64,000 nt of DNA from Bacteroides thetaiotaomicron VPI-5482 (GCF_000011065.1 NC_004663.1:3906001-3970000), one strand, 5' to 3'; numbered from the stretch's first letter, positions 44,514 through 54,341 are shown. The notes: a model not told the origin generated them from the sequence alone. Translations and numbers: made by a program.

Positions 44514-46166
44514 TTATTTGAGATATTCTTCTACAGGAGTATACCATTTGCCAACCTTGAATTCGATCTCACTTTCTACTCCGATATGATCTGCCATTTT
44601 TTGGTAATCATGAATCATTCGGTTCAGTATTTCAGGCTCCCTATCTGCGAGATTCCGCATTTCAGTAGGATCATTCTTCAAGTTGTATAGCCTCCATTTC
44701 GGCTCTTTATATTCCTGCACTATTTTCCATTCTCCGTCACGCAGCATTTTGTTGCCTTCGTGTTCCACAATGGTCGGTTTGGTTTGCTTTACCGGTTCTC
44801 CCTTTAATAAAGGCAGTAAGGATATACCTTCCATTGGAGGTACTTTATGGCCGCCACGCGAAGAGGGATAAGTAGCGCCTGTAAGTTTCACCAAAGTAGG
44901 CATGATATCTACTATATGTCCGTAATTGTCTTTTTGAATAGTGCCGTTCAGACTTTTATCAATTCCATTCGGATAGGAAACAATAAACGGTGTGTTGCAA
45001 CCTCCTTCATGACCGTGATGTTTGTACAAGAAGAATGGTGCATTAGCAACGTCTGCCCAGGCAGCACCCAGAAAAACTGTACTCCCCGCTGAACCGGGAT
45101 TCTTTCCAGCAAAGCGTCCTTCTATGCCCGGTTCTCCATTTCCACCATTGTCCGAAAGGAGGATAATCAGGGTATTATCCAGCACACCTTTTTCTTTTAA
45201 ATGTTCTACCACACGCCCGATACTCCGATCTACTTCCTCAATAACAGCTGCATAAATAGCCATCTGCATGTCATAGCGCTCCTTTTCTTCCTGAGTCAGT
45301 GAATCCCATTCCGGAACCTTGGGATTACGAGGTGTTAACTGGTCAGGACGCTCGAATAACCCTAATTCTAATTGCTTTTTGAATCGTGCATTACGCACAT
45401 CTTCCCATCCCTTCATATATTTTCCCTTATATTTATTGATGGTTTCTACAGGAGCCTGCAAGGGAAAATGTGCAGCATTATGTGCCAGATACCAAAAGAA
45501 GGGCTGTTTTTCTTCAATAGCTTCATCAATAAACTTTAATCCAAAATCTGTCCACAAATGAGTAGAATACCAATTTTCAGGTAAACGATCATCATCGAAT
45601 CCAATTTCTTCATCATTCAAATAAAGATTTCGTTGGTTGGTTCTTTCTTTTTTATTCTTCTTCAATGATTTGTCAGAAGAAAAATAATAGCCGCCAAACG
45701 GAGCGTTCAGTGAACGGTCAAATCCTCTGCTTATTGGAGTAACACCTTGAAAATATCCTAAATGCCATTTACCTGTCATGACATTAAAATATCCAGCTGT
45801 TTTCAATGCTTCAGGCAAGAAAACATTATTCTCATTTGGATATCCCTGATATGCCGGATAACCCGGAACTTTCCCTAAAGCACCATTCCCAACTTGATGA
45901 GGATATAAACCAGTAATCAACGAAGCCCTGGTTGGCGCACTCCGAGCCTGGTTATAAAAATGACGTAGTCTAATACCATTTTCAGCAAGCCGATCTATAT
46001 TAGGAGTATTTATTTCCGAACCATAACATCCGAAATCGGAATATCCGACATCATCCAATAATATAAGGACAATATTAGGTTTTGATACATTCTGCTGGGC
46101 CAATACAGGACAAGCACCTATTGACGCACCAAGGGTCAACATAAAAGTATAATCTATTCTTTTCAT
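44514..46166 (-). CDS. Secreted S1-family sulfatase (serine type)
   Basis: The 550-aa protein has a signal peptide (TLGASIGACPVLAQQ) and PNIVLILLDDVGYSDFGCYG. The signature is S-A-P-T-R-A-S-L-I-T-G with modified Ser76. The substrate-binding middle includes RGFDRSLNAPFGGYYF and the C-terminus the usual RLYNLKNDPTEMRNL. It lies 10 bp downstream of the next sulfatase gene and resembles it and the 22001 sulfatase in length and layout, suggesting they belong to the same broad branch. Sulfate position is unknown. Confidence 0.92.
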   Translation of the reverse strand: MKRIDYTFMLTLGASIGACPVLAQQNVSKPNIVLILLDDVGYSDFGCYGSEINTPNIDRLAENGIRLRHFYNQARSAPTRASLITGLYPHQVGNGALGKVPGYPAYQGYPNENNVFLPEALKTAGYFNVMTGKWHLGYFQGVTPISRGFDRSLNAPFGGYYFSSDKSLKKNKKERTNQRNLYLNDEEIGFDDDRLPENWYSTHLWTDFGLKFIDEAIEEKQPFFWYLAHNAAHFPLQAPVETINKYKGKYMKGWEDVRNARFKKQLELGLFERPDQLTPRNPKVPEWDSLTQEEKERYDMQMAIYAAVIEEVDRSIGRVVEHLKEKGVLDNTLIILLSDNGGNGEPGIEGRFAGKNPGSAGSTVFLGAAWADVANAPFFLYKHHGHEGGCNTPFIVSYPNGIDKSLNGTIQKDNYGHIVDIMPTLVKLTGATYPSSRGGHKVPPMEGISLLPLLKGEPVKQTKPTIVEHEGNKMLRDGEWKIVQEYKEPKWRLYNLKNDPTEMRNLADREPEILNRMIHDYQKMADHIGVESEIEFKVGKWYTPVEEYLK

Positions 46167-46175
46167 GGCTATATA

Positions 46176-47795
46176 TTATTTTTTATTATTAGGAAATGGA
46201 ATTAAAACTTTTGTCTCAGCTGCCCATACGGCCCATTTGTCCGATAACTGTTTAAGGATATCCGGATGAACGGCTGACAAATCACAAGCCTCCACGCGGT
46301 CTTTCCCGATATCATATAATTCCCAAACTTTTCCTTCCTGATCCCATACCGCTTTCCAGTTTTTCCAACGGACAGCTCTATTACCCTGATGTTCCCAATA
46401 CATATATTCATGAATGGAAGAAACTTTTCCTTTTATAGCCGGCATAAGATCAGTGCCCACTAAAGGATGTATCTTATTACCATTGTGAAAGGTAGAAGGA
46501 TATGTGGCACCAGTTACATTCAGTATGGTCGGCATGATATCCGGAAGATATCCGGGAACGTGGCACCATGTATTTTCAAAACCTTTCAAACGATTTTTCC
46601 ATGTAATTATCAACGGAGTAGATATTCCCCCTTCGTATGCACGTTGTTTGTACTTTCTGAATGGAGTATTTGAGGTCTGAGCCCAAGCTTTGCCATACGA
46701 AGGATGGCCGCTTACCGCCGGATTATTGATATCTTTTTGCTTGCCACCACCAAGTTCATTATGCGGTTCGGCACATGCCCCGTTATCAGACATGAAAAAG
46801 ATCAAAGTATTATCCAACTTTCCACTCTTTTTCAGGCTCTCAATCAGTTTTCCTATGTTATAATCCATACAATGCACTTGTGCAGCATAAACAGCCATTC
46901 TATAAGCTGTATGATCTTTTTCTGCTTCAGAGAGCTCTTCCCACTGACGATTCTCCCATTCAGCAAAACCGATCTCTGAGTCGATTATTCCTAAATCGGC
47001 CATACGTTTATGGCGTTCTTTACGAATCTGGTCCCAGCCTTTCGTACGATACAGTTCATAATATTTCTCTATATCTGCTTCTTTAGCTTGTAAAGGCCAA
47101 TGCGGAGCATTATATGCTAAATATAAGAAAAAGGGAGTATTATCTTTTTGTTCATTTATAAAATTAACGGCATAGTCTGTAAACGCATCGGTAGTATAAT
47201 AAGGTGCCTCGGGTGCAGGTAACTTTTCGTTGTCTAGGACCAATCCTCTTTCACCTTCTGGCCTCAGATAACTGCAAGCCCCTGCCAATATACCATAAAA
47301 ACGTTCAAAACCACGCTGCAAAGGCCATTTTTCCATGCCATGCATCCCTAAATGCCATTTGCCCGTCATATAGGTATGGTAACCTGAACTTTTAAGAACT
47401 TCGGCAATAGTCACACAATTACGGTTCAAAGCCCCCCTATATTCAGCAACACCCCAGTCTTTCGGATCTTTATCGACATTTTTAAAAGGATCTTCTGACA
47501 TCCATCCTATCCCAGCTTGATGTTGATACAAACCAGTCATAAGACTTGCCCGGGTTGGGCAGGAACGAGAAGTATTATAAAATTGAGTCAGCCGGATTCC
47601 CTGTAACGCCAAACTATCAATATGCGGGGTTTCTATCTCGCTACCATAACATCCGATATCGGAATAACCCATATCATCTGCCAATATCATAACTATGTTC
47701 GGACGCTCTTGTCCCGAGAGATTTCCAAACTGTAAAAAGGATAAAGCAACTATGCCTCCTATTCTTTTTCGAGATATAAAATTACCATCCATCAT
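46176..47795 (-). CDS. Secreted S1-family sulfatase (serine type)
   Basis: The protein is 539 aa from the ATG at 47795. The frame is open to 47831, but that would overlap the GH43 stop and add residues before the signal peptide (IGGIVALSFLQFGNLSGQ). PNIVMILADDMGYSDIGCYG is followed by the signature S-C-P-T-R-A-S-L-M-T-G with modified Ser78. Later parts (KWHLGMHGMEKWPLQRGF, VWELYDIGKDRVEACDL) are standard. It is in one operon with GH43 upstream and a further sulfatase downstream. Confidence 0.92.
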   Translation of the reverse strand: MMDGNFISRKRIGGIVALSFLQFGNLSGQERPNIVMILADDMGYSDIGCYGSEIETPHIDSLALQGIRLTQFYNTSRSCPTRASLMTGLYQHQAGIGWMSEDPFKNVDKDPKDWGVAEYRGALNRNCVTIAEVLKSSGYHTYMTGKWHLGMHGMEKWPLQRGFERFYGILAGACSYLRPEGERGLVLDNEKLPAPEAPYYTTDAFTDYAVNFINEQKDNTPFFLYLAYNAPHWPLQAKEADIEKYYELYRTKGWDQIRKERHKRMADLGIIDSEIGFAEWENRQWEELSEAEKDHTAYRMAVYAAQVHCMDYNIGKLIESLKKSGKLDNTLIFFMSDNGACAEPHNELGGGKQKDINNPAVSGHPSYGKAWAQTSNTPFRKYKQRAYEGGISTPLIITWKNRLKGFENTWCHVPGYLPDIMPTILNVTGATYPSTFHNGNKIHPLVGTDLMPAIKGKVSSIHEYMYWEHQGNRAVRWKNWKAVWDQEGKVWELYDIGKDRVEACDLSAVHPDILKQLSDKWAVWAAETKVLIPFPNNKK

Positions 47796-47821
47796 AATAC
47801 ATATTGTTTTATATACTTCTA

Positions 47822-48811
47822 TTATTTCCACATTGGCTTGATAACATTTTCTTTATCAATCGTTATACTATATACGTCATTTTCCTTTTTTAAGATTAAC
47901 GGAACAATGCGTGTCTTACGCGGCTGCACAATTGAATCTGAATGATGAACATGATATACATAGTAATATCTTCCGTCCAAACCTTTAAACAAATCCCCAT
48001 GTCCGGAGCCGTTTTCGTGGACGATGCTTCGGTGAATAATAGGATTGTTTGCATGCTTCTTCCACGGACCGTAAGGAGACGTAGACGTAGCATATCCCAC
48101 AGCATAATCTATATTCTTGAAATGATTGGCAGAATAGAACAAATAATATAAATCATCGAGTTTGACAACAGTAGGACCTTCCATTACTGGTGCCGATTTA
48201 TAATTAGGCGTTCTTTCCCATGCCTCCGTATTATCGAAACACTTTTTCAGAGTTTCGGGCTTAATACAGCCTTTCTGCAAGTCAAATTCAGCTACCCACA
48301 GATAATTTCCTTTGTTGAAACGTACATGATACAAGTAGTACTTTCCATCTGAATCTTTGAATAAAAATGAATCGATATTTTTGGCCGTCTCGTCAATAGG
48401 ACGTATGGAGTCTTGTCTGAATGGACCATATACAGAGTTGGAGGATGCCAGTGCAGTATGTTCATTAGCCGTATATGTCAGATAATACCTATTTCCTTCC
48501 TTAAATAATTGCGGAGCCCAGAATCCTCTTTCACCATAAGCGGAATCTCCCTTGCGTAGTATCAACTGAAGAGTATCTCCATTAGCAGTCTTCCATTCCT
48601 TCAAATCTGTAGATTCGAATATAGCAAATCCATTAGGTTCTCTATTGCGCGTACCTGTGAGATAATACTTGCCATTTTCTACAAATATAGTCGGATCTGC
48701 AAAGGTAATTTCATTCAATTTATCGTCTGTTTTTTCTTCTTTTGCAGTCTTGCAACATACACAAGCTAAAATGGTGAATGTCGCCAATAAAAATTGGATG
48801 AGTGTTTTCAT
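47822..48811 (-). CDS. GH43 glycosidase lipoprotein
   Basis: The 329-aa protein has a lipoprotein signal (TFTILACVCCKTAKEEKTDD), so it is membrane-anchored. The GH43 propeller shows FADPTIFVENGKYYLTGT (base Asp), FWAPQLF, VMEGPTVVKLDDLYYLFYSA (acid Glu) and the GSGHGD histidine block. The catalytic residues appear intact. Among GH43 activities, arabinofuranosidase and exo-beta-galactosidase would both suit a sulfated arabino/galactan. It is the first gene of the large leftward operon and has a promoter with the shared upstream motif. Confidence 0.85.
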   Translation of the reverse strand: MKTLIQFLLATFTILACVCCKTAKEEKTDDKLNEITFADPTIFVENGKYYLTGTRNREPNGFAIFESTDLKEWKTANGDTLQLILRKGDSAYGERGFWAPQLFKEGNRYYLTYTANEHTALASSNSVYGPFRQDSIRPIDETAKNIDSFLFKDSDGKYYLYHVRFNKGNYLWVAEFDLQKGCIKPETLKKCFDNTEAWERTPNYKSAPVMEGPTVVKLDDLYYLFYSANHFKNIDYAVGYATSTSPYGPWKKHANNPIIHRSIVHENGSGHGDLFKGLDGRYYYVYHVHHSDSIVQPRKTRIVPLILKKENDVYSITIDKENVIKPMWK

Positions 48812-48857
48812 ATGATTCTAAAAAGTTAAACGTTATTTATGTATGATTGTGATGCAG

Positions 48858-48906
48858 CAAAAGTAAAAGAAAAAAGGTGTAGACGATAGAAAATATGTTT
48901 TATTAT
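48858..48906 (-). promoter_or_regulatory. Promoter and putative HTCS site of the large sulfatase-SusC/D operon
   Basis: TACTTTTG (48858-48865, minus strand) is the -7 box. The plus-strand motif ATAGAAAATATGTTT begins at 48886, 20 bp upstream of the box. It is nearly identical, with identical spacing, to the motif at the 50554 promoter. There is no normal -33 box. The 48812-49002 gap holds no gene. Confidence 0.6.
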
Positions 48907-49002
48907 GAGCACACATGTTCAGAAACTATCCTTCTACACCAATTCCTGCAAAACAATCTAATACCTAATCAATCAAATGCTTTCCAGAAGGGGTTATCGG
49001 GC

Positions 49003-50529
49003 TTATTTTAATGGTTCTTCTTCCACCTCACTACGATAAAATCCATCTGTTTGCACAAAAAATTCCTGCTTTAACCGCTCAAGCAGTTCCGGATGTCTGC
49101 CAGCTACATTAGATTTCTGTCCCTTGTCTGATTTTACATCAAACAGACTGAATTCATCCAAGTTCCCCAATTCATTTCCGGTCAGGTTTCTTTGCGAACC
49201 TTTATAAGGTGGCATCATAATCCAGTCACCACTGCGGTAACCCAGTCTGCCTTGAGCTTCAATAATCAAATTTTCACGAGCTTTCAGTTCTGTTCCCATG
49301 AATGCATTTAAATAGTTGCGACTATCCAGTCCATCCGGCAGAGTGGCTCCCACCATGCTTCCTAAAGACGCCAACAAGTCCATCTGGCAGACTAGTGCAT
49401 CCGATTTTACAGGCTGAATCTTTCCTTTCCAATAAACGAATAAAGGAATATGTGTACCTCCATCGAACAAACTATATTTACCACCACGTAATCCTCCGGC
49501 AGGAGCGTGCTTGCCAGCCAGTTCGGGAGCACCATCTTTATATCCATCATTCAAAACCGGACCATTGTCACTTGAAAAAATAATCAGAGTCTTTTCCAGA
49601 AGTCCTTCTTTCTTCAAATAAGTTAGTAATTCACCCACACACCAGTCTGCTTCCACAATTGCATCTCCACGAGGTCCCATAGTCGTTTTCCCAACAAAAC
49701 GTTGATGAGGCGCGCGTGGCACATGAGGTTCATGCAAACCATAATAAAGAAAGAATGAAGAGTCTCTGTGTTCAGTAATAAAGTTCTTTACCTTGTCTAC
49801 AAAATAATCAGCCATATCTTCGTCTTTCCAACGGGCTTTCTTCCCACCTTTCATATAACCGATACGGGGTATTCCATTTACAATCGAATTATTATGTCCG
49901 TGCGCCCATTGCATTTTCAGCATTTCGGGATTGGATATAGCAGTCGGCTCCCCCTCAAAGTTCTGTTCATAACTCACCTCAATAGGATCTGACGGATCAC
50001 GACCTACCACATCTCCATTTTCTACATAAACAGTCGGAACGCGGTCATTTGTTGCCGCAATCAGACAAGAGTAATCAAAGCCAATCTCTTTTGCTCCCGG
50101 CTTGACTGTCTCATTCCAATTGACATTTCCATTTCCCATGCCCAAATGCCATTTTCCGATAGCTCCGGTCACATAACCACACTCTCGCATCATCTTTGGT
50201 AAAGTGTATTGGCTCTCGTTGATAATAAGAGGAGCATCACCCGGAAGGATTTTTGCATCTTTATTCTTCCATGGATACATTCCGGTCATTAGGGCATAAC
50301 GACTGGGGGTAGAAGTAGCCGAAGTAGCATATCCATTTGTGAAACAAACTCCCCCACGGGCAAGACTGTCAATATTCGGTGTATGAATAGTAGTTGAACC
50401 ATAAGCACTGACATCACCGAACCCCAGATCATCAGCAAGAATGACAATCACATTCGGCTTTTCTTCTACCTGCTGTGAAGTGCAACCTGCTAAAGATAAC
50501 GCAGGAACAAGATAGATTATTTTTTTCAT
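49003..50529 (-). CDS. S1-family sulfatase lipoprotein (serine type)
   Basis: The protein is 508 aa from the ATG at 50529. The longer frame start (50556) falls on the -7 box and is unlikely. A lipoprotein signal (VPALSLAGCTSQQ) anchors it in a membrane, unlike the other five sulfatases. PNVIVILADDLGFGDVSAYG precedes the signature S-T-P-S-R-Y-A-L-M-T-G with modified Ser73. HEPHVPRAPHQRF and FSSDNGPVLNDGYKDGA resemble the GalNAc-6-sulfatase/arylsulfatase A-like branch. It is monocistronic with its own motif-bearing promoter. A surface position would let it desulfate the glycan before import. Confidence 0.9.
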   Translation of the reverse strand: MKKIIYLVPALSLAGCTSQQVEEKPNVIVILADDLGFGDVSAYGSTTIHTPNIDSLARGGVCFTNGYATSATSTPSRYALMTGMYPWKNKDAKILPGDAPLIINESQYTLPKMMRECGYVTGAIGKWHLGMGNGNVNWNETVKPGAKEIGFDYSCLIAATNDRVPTVYVENGDVVGRDPSDPIEVSYEQNFEGEPTAISNPEMLKMQWAHGHNNSIVNGIPRIGYMKGGKKARWKDEDMADYFVDKVKNFITEHRDSSFFLYYGLHEPHVPRAPHQRFVGKTTMGPRGDAIVEADWCVGELLTYLKKEGLLEKTLIIFSSDNGPVLNDGYKDGAPELAGKHAPAGGLRGGKYSLFDGGTHIPLFVYWKGKIQPVKSDALVCQMDLLASLGSMVGATLPDGLDSRNYLNAFMGTELKARENLIIEAQGRLGYRSGDWIMMPPYKGSQRNLTGNELGNLDEFSLFDVKSDKGQKSNVAGRHPELLERLKQEFFVQTDGFYRSEVEEEPLK

Positions 50530-50553
50530 AATATTATATAGTTTATAATGATG

Positions 50554-50602
50554 CAAATTTAGTCAGTGCTTATTTATTTAAATAGAACATATGTTTAATA
50601 AT
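50554..50602 (-). promoter_or_regulatory. Promoter and putative HTCS site of the 49003 sulfatase
   Basis: TAAATTTG (50554-50561, minus strand) is the -7 box. The plus-strand motif ATAGAACATATGTTTAATAA begins at 50582, 20 bp upstream. It matches the 48886 element at about 18 of 21 positions without gaps. Confidence 0.6.
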
Positions 50603-50817
50603 AGGGAGTAATGTCCATCCATATCTATAAATGCACTATCTTAATATACAAACCTAACTTCACATCACCCCAATTTAACTCCCTTACGCTATTTGAAGTA
50701 CCCCATATATCAAAGACCAAATTAAAAAATTGGAGGGTGACTGTTTTACAACCACCATCCTTTGCTGGTTATTGTTCTAAGTTAGTAATTTTATTCACTT
50801 TTACTTTTGCGTTTCAA

Positions 50818-50847
50818 TTGTAAAAGCATCTTTTTTTCATAACTTTG
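50818..50847 (+). promoter_or_regulatory. Promoter of the 50915-55748 operon
   Basis: TTG (50818-50820), 19 bp, TAACTTTG (50840-50847): a near-perfect Bacteroides promoter 67 bp upstream of the first ATG. A second possible box, TACTTTTG, lies at 50802-50809. The rest of the 50603-50800 gap shows nothing clear. Confidence 0.6.
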
Positions 50848-50914
50848 TCCTCTGTATCCTTATTGTCTTTTTCTGTCGGAATATAACTTAATGATCCGGG
50901 ATACTTCATAACAT

Positions 50915-51940
50915 ATGCAGATTCGACTACTACAACTAGCTGTTTTACTCATTTGCCTGTCCGGATGCATCGATAGACATACGAATACTCCCGCATTTTA
51001 TGTCTGGAAAAGCAAATTGAGTGCAGAAGACGCGGATACTGCTTATCTGAATACACTCGGAGTCCAAAAGATATATGCCCGTATGTTCGATGTAGACAAT
51101 AAAGGAAATGGGGCATTCCCTACGGCAGACTATTCGCCTTCTTCCGGCAATCCCGACTTTCAGCAAGAGGTAGTCCCCGTTATATTTATCACCAACCAAA
51201 CCATCCTGCAATGTCCTGCCGCAGATATAGAAAAGCTTGCCCGCAATTGCGCCGACCGGATAGATACCGTTTACCGTTCGCATTTCAACAAGCTCCCAAA
51301 TGAATATCAGTTCGACTGCGACTGGACGGTAAAGACAAAAGAAAACTACTTCAACTTCCTGAAACACATCCGGAAACTAAGGAAAGGAGCCCTGGTAAGT
51401 TGCACCATCCGCCTTCATCAAATCAAGTTCAAGGACAAAACCGGAATACCTCCTGTGGACAAGGGAACGCTGATGTATTACGCTTCATCGGAACCTACGG
51501 ACTTCGAAAACAAAAACACCATATTAAACAATAAAGACGCTGCTTCATATATCAAAGACGTCGGCTCCTATCCGCTGCATCTGGACATCGCCCTGCCGCT
51601 CTACAGTTGGGGAATAGTGAGAAATCCGTTCGGACAGATTAAACTGATTAACGGAATCCGCCAAGCTACTATCGGCGCACATCCCGAATATTATAAACAA
51701 ACGAAAGAAGGTGTCTACAACATACTCCAATCGCACTATCTGGGCGGAGTATGGGTGAACAAAGACTACGAACTCAAAGTAGAAGAGGTCAGCCCGGAAA
51801 CCTTGCTCGAAGCGGCCCAACTCCTACAAAGGAAACTACGAAAAGAGAACAGGGAAATCATCTTCTACCATCTGGACAAAGAGATTCTCAAACAATATTC
51901 CACACAACAATTAACTAACATCATAAACGCTTTCTCATGA
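50915..51940 (+). CDS. Lipoprotein of unknown function with TIM-barrel-like features
   Basis: The 341-aa protein has a lipoprotein signal (AVLLICLSGCIDRH). I do not recognise the family. The order of segments suggests a (beta/alpha)8 barrel: FYVWKSKL, then VQKIYARMFDVD, VVPVIFITNQ, YQFDCDWTVKTKENYFNFLK, ALVSCTIRLHQIK, GTLMYYASS, LHLDIALPLYSWG and LGGVWVNKDYEL. The D-C-D-W motif resembles the DxDxE-type strand ends of GH18-like enzymes, but no full catalytic signature is present. It overlaps the next gene by ATGA, so the two products probably work together. The coupled partner also has a signal peptide, pointing to an envelope function. Confidence 0.75.
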   Translation: MQIRLLQLAVLLICLSGCIDRHTNTPAFYVWKSKLSAEDADTAYLNTLGVQKIYARMFDVDNKGNGAFPTADYSPSSGNPDFQQEVVPVIFITNQTILQCPAADIEKLARNCADRIDTVYRSHFNKLPNEYQFDCDWTVKTKENYFNFLKHIRKLRKGALVSCTIRLHQIKFKDKTGIPPVDKGTLMYYASSEPTDFENKNTILNNKDAASYIKDVGSYPLHLDIALPLYSWGIVRNPFGQIKLINGIRQATIGAHPEYYKQTKEGVYNILQSHYLGGVWVNKDYELKVEEVSPETLLEAAQLLQRKLRKENREIIFYHLDKEILKQYSTQQLTNIINAFS

Positions 51941-54318
51941 AATACCTGAAACGTTCTATCCTCACACTCGCCATAGCGGTGATTCCCTTCCACTCCTACG
52001 TCAACGGATGCGGAGGCGATTACTACGATTATATGAACTACTATAATCTTTTCGACCAACTTCTTTTAGAGAACAAAGGTCTGCAACCTTTCCTCCTGAC
52101 CACAGACTACGCATTCTATGGAGAAGACACGAATCCGGACGCCGAACAGCAGCCCGACGAGAACCTGAATGCGTGGATGACATTCTTCAAGAAAAACAAC
52201 ACCCTGCAAGAGATGGATACAGCACAGTTCAAAACATTGCTCTATTCCGCTTCTTACCAGTCGTTAAAGCAACCTTCTTCCCCATACGTCATCGCCCTGA
52301 ACAAGACAGACGCAGGAAAGCAGACCCTCACTTACCTACAATATGCAAAGGAACTGGAACCCTACGCGCAACTATCAGAAAACGATGGCTGGTGGGACAT
52401 GAAACGTGCCGCCTCCCCTTCGGAAGAGACGTACGCCCACTACAAAAACAAAGGGCTGGAACTCTACCAGCACTGCCCATATCATGAACTAAAATTAAGA
52501 TACGGCTACCAGCTCGTACGCTTGGCGCACTATATGCGCAACAAGAACAATGAAGCCATCCGAATGTATAACCTATACGTGAAACCTCTCAAACAGGAAC
52601 ATTATATCTACTACGCCGCCCTTGAACAAACAGCCGGCGCCCTCTACAACATAGGCAAACTGGCAAATGCCAACTACCTCTACTCCCGTGTGTTCGACCA
52701 TTCGGACAACAGAAAGAAAATAGCCTATTCCAGTTTCAGAATCCAAAGCGAAGTAGACTGGAACGAAGCGATGACCTGGTGTAAAGACAATCGGGAGAAA
52801 GCGGCCATGTACGCGCTCCGAGGGTATAATACCTTCTCCAACGAACTGGAAGAGGTGGAAAATATTCTCGAAATATATCCCGAATCCCCCTATATCAAGC
52901 TGCTCGCCATCCGTTATATCAACAAGATGGAAAGGAATGTGCTGACCCGCTACAATCATTCGAATGCCACAGATGACACAAGCTCATTCATGCAGCCTTC
53001 CGGAAAAGTACTTGCAGAGTATGAACGCGGACAGAAGGTTATCAAAGCAGTGATGAATCACCCCAAAGTGAGCGACAAAGACTTTTGGGCTCTCTACCTG
53101 GCACACCTGTCGTTCCTCTGCAAAGACTACCAACAAGCATCCGCACTCATCGACTCCGTCCGAACCACGAAACCCGAATTGCTGAAACAAAAAAGCCGTA
53201 CACAATTCAGCCTCTATCTGGCACAACTGAAGTTTATCGGTACAGACGAAGAAAAAACGATCCGCCAATACCTGCAAACGAGTAATGCCGATGAAGATTT
53301 CATCAACGAAATTGTCGGTCATCTCTATAAGATGCAGAAGGACTACGGCAAAGCATTCCTTACTCACAACCGTATAGAGGACTTACGCCAGAATCCGGAT
53401 CCGAATATTATCAACTCACTCATGAGTAATGCTGAGAAAGAAAATGACCAAGCACTGTTAACCCAGCTTTACGAATTGGAAGGAACTTACTTCCTGCGCA
53501 TGAATAACTTTGAAGAAGCTGCGAAATGGTTTGCCAAAGTTCCGCCATCTTACAGTATCACTCACTATGATTACGATTATGAAACAGAGAAATATATTCC
53601 TGTAGAAATCCTGCCGAACGAGTTCAACGGCTATTCAAAAATCTCCCCATTGATATTCAGTAATGGATTCAAGAGACTGTTTAGTGTACCTGCCGATTCG
53701 CAGCTGACAGATACGATGTACGAACAGTATCCCTATCTGAACCAAGAACACGATAAGGCTACATTGACCGCTGCCCTGATGCAACTGGAAAAAGAAAGCC
53801 AGATGATGACGGAAGAAAGCGCACGAGCTGCCTATATGCTGGCCAACTATTATTATAACATATCCCCTACCGGTTACTACAGGAATATTCCCACGTACTT
53901 CAGAGATAATTCCTACTGTTGGTCTGCGTATGGATCATACGGCTCGGCAGTTTCAAACCGTATTCCCGATTACAGCAAAGAGTACAATTACAGGGACTTC
54001 ACCCAAGAATACATGACTATCAACAACATGGAGAACGCCCTTGCCCTCTACGAACAGGCTGCCACTTACTTTACCGATCGTGAATGGAAAGCACGCGCAT
54101 TGTTTATGGCATCCTCCTGTACAATGGACCTTTATGCCCAAAACTGGTGGGATAACTGGAACAACATCCTCGACCCTGATTTTAAACGGTCGGATGAAGA
54201 AAAGAAGGTGGACAGCTATTTCTACCAACTGGCAAAATCCTATTCCGACACGCAGTTCTTCAAGCAAGCTGTGCACGAATGCAAATATTTTGACTACTAC
54301 GTAAAGAATGAATTCTAA
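51937..54318 (+). CDS. Large exported repeat-rich protein of unknown function
   Basis: The 793-aa protein has a signal peptide (AIAVIPFHSYVNG) followed by the distinctive CGGDYYDYMNYYNLF start of the mature chain. The body is alpha-helical with TPR/Sel1-like pairs (YAALEQTAGALYNIGKLANA, FWALYLAHLSFLCKDYQQA, LEGTYFLRMNNFEEAAKWF, ARAAYMLANYYYNIS). It is very rich in Tyr and Asn and has no recognisable catalytic motif. It is translationally coupled to the upstream lipoprotein (4-bp overlap) and followed 23 bp later by a hydrolase. A periplasmic or surface scaffold is the most that can be said. Confidence 0.75.
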   Translation: MKYLKRSILTLAIAVIPFHSYVNGCGGDYYDYMNYYNLFDQLLLENKGLQPFLLTTDYAFYGEDTNPDAEQQPDENLNAWMTFFKKNNTLQEMDTAQFKTLLYSASYQSLKQPSSPYVIALNKTDAGKQTLTYLQYAKELEPYAQLSENDGWWDMKRAASPSEETYAHYKNKGLELYQHCPYHELKLRYGYQLVRLAHYMRNKNNEAIRMYNLYVKPLKQEHYIYYAALEQTAGALYNIGKLANANYLYSRVFDHSDNRKKIAYSSFRIQSEVDWNEAMTWCKDNREKAAMYALRGYNTFSNELEEVENILEIYPESPYIKLLAIRYINKMERNVLTRYNHSNATDDTSSFMQPSGKVLAEYERGQKVIKAVMNHPKVSDKDFWALYLAHLSFLCKDYQQASALIDSVRTTKPELLKQKSRTQFSLYLAQLKFIGTDEEKTIRQYLQTSNADEDFINEIVGHLYKMQKDYGKAFLTHNRIEDLRQNPDPNIINSLMSNAEKENDQALLTQLYELEGTYFLRMNNFEEAAKWFAKVPPSYSITHYDYDYETEKYIPVEILPNEFNGYSKISPLIFSNGFKRLFSVPADSQLTDTMYEQYPYLNQEHDKATLTAALMQLEKESQMMTEESARAAYMLANYYYNISPTGYYRNIPTYFRDNSYCWSAYGSYGSAVSNRIPDYSKEYNYRDFTQEYMTINNMENALALYEQAATYFTDREWKARALFMASSCTMDLYAQNWWDNWNNILDPDFKRSDEEKKVDSYFYQLAKSYSDTQFFKQAVHECKYFDYYVKNEF

Positions 54319-54341
54319 TTCTCCCAACCATTATTTATAAT

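Noticed and set aside
50530..50556. N-terminal extension of the 49003 sulfatase to 50556
   Set aside because: The extension reaches into the -7 box (50554-50561), and the lipoprotein signal starts properly at 50529.
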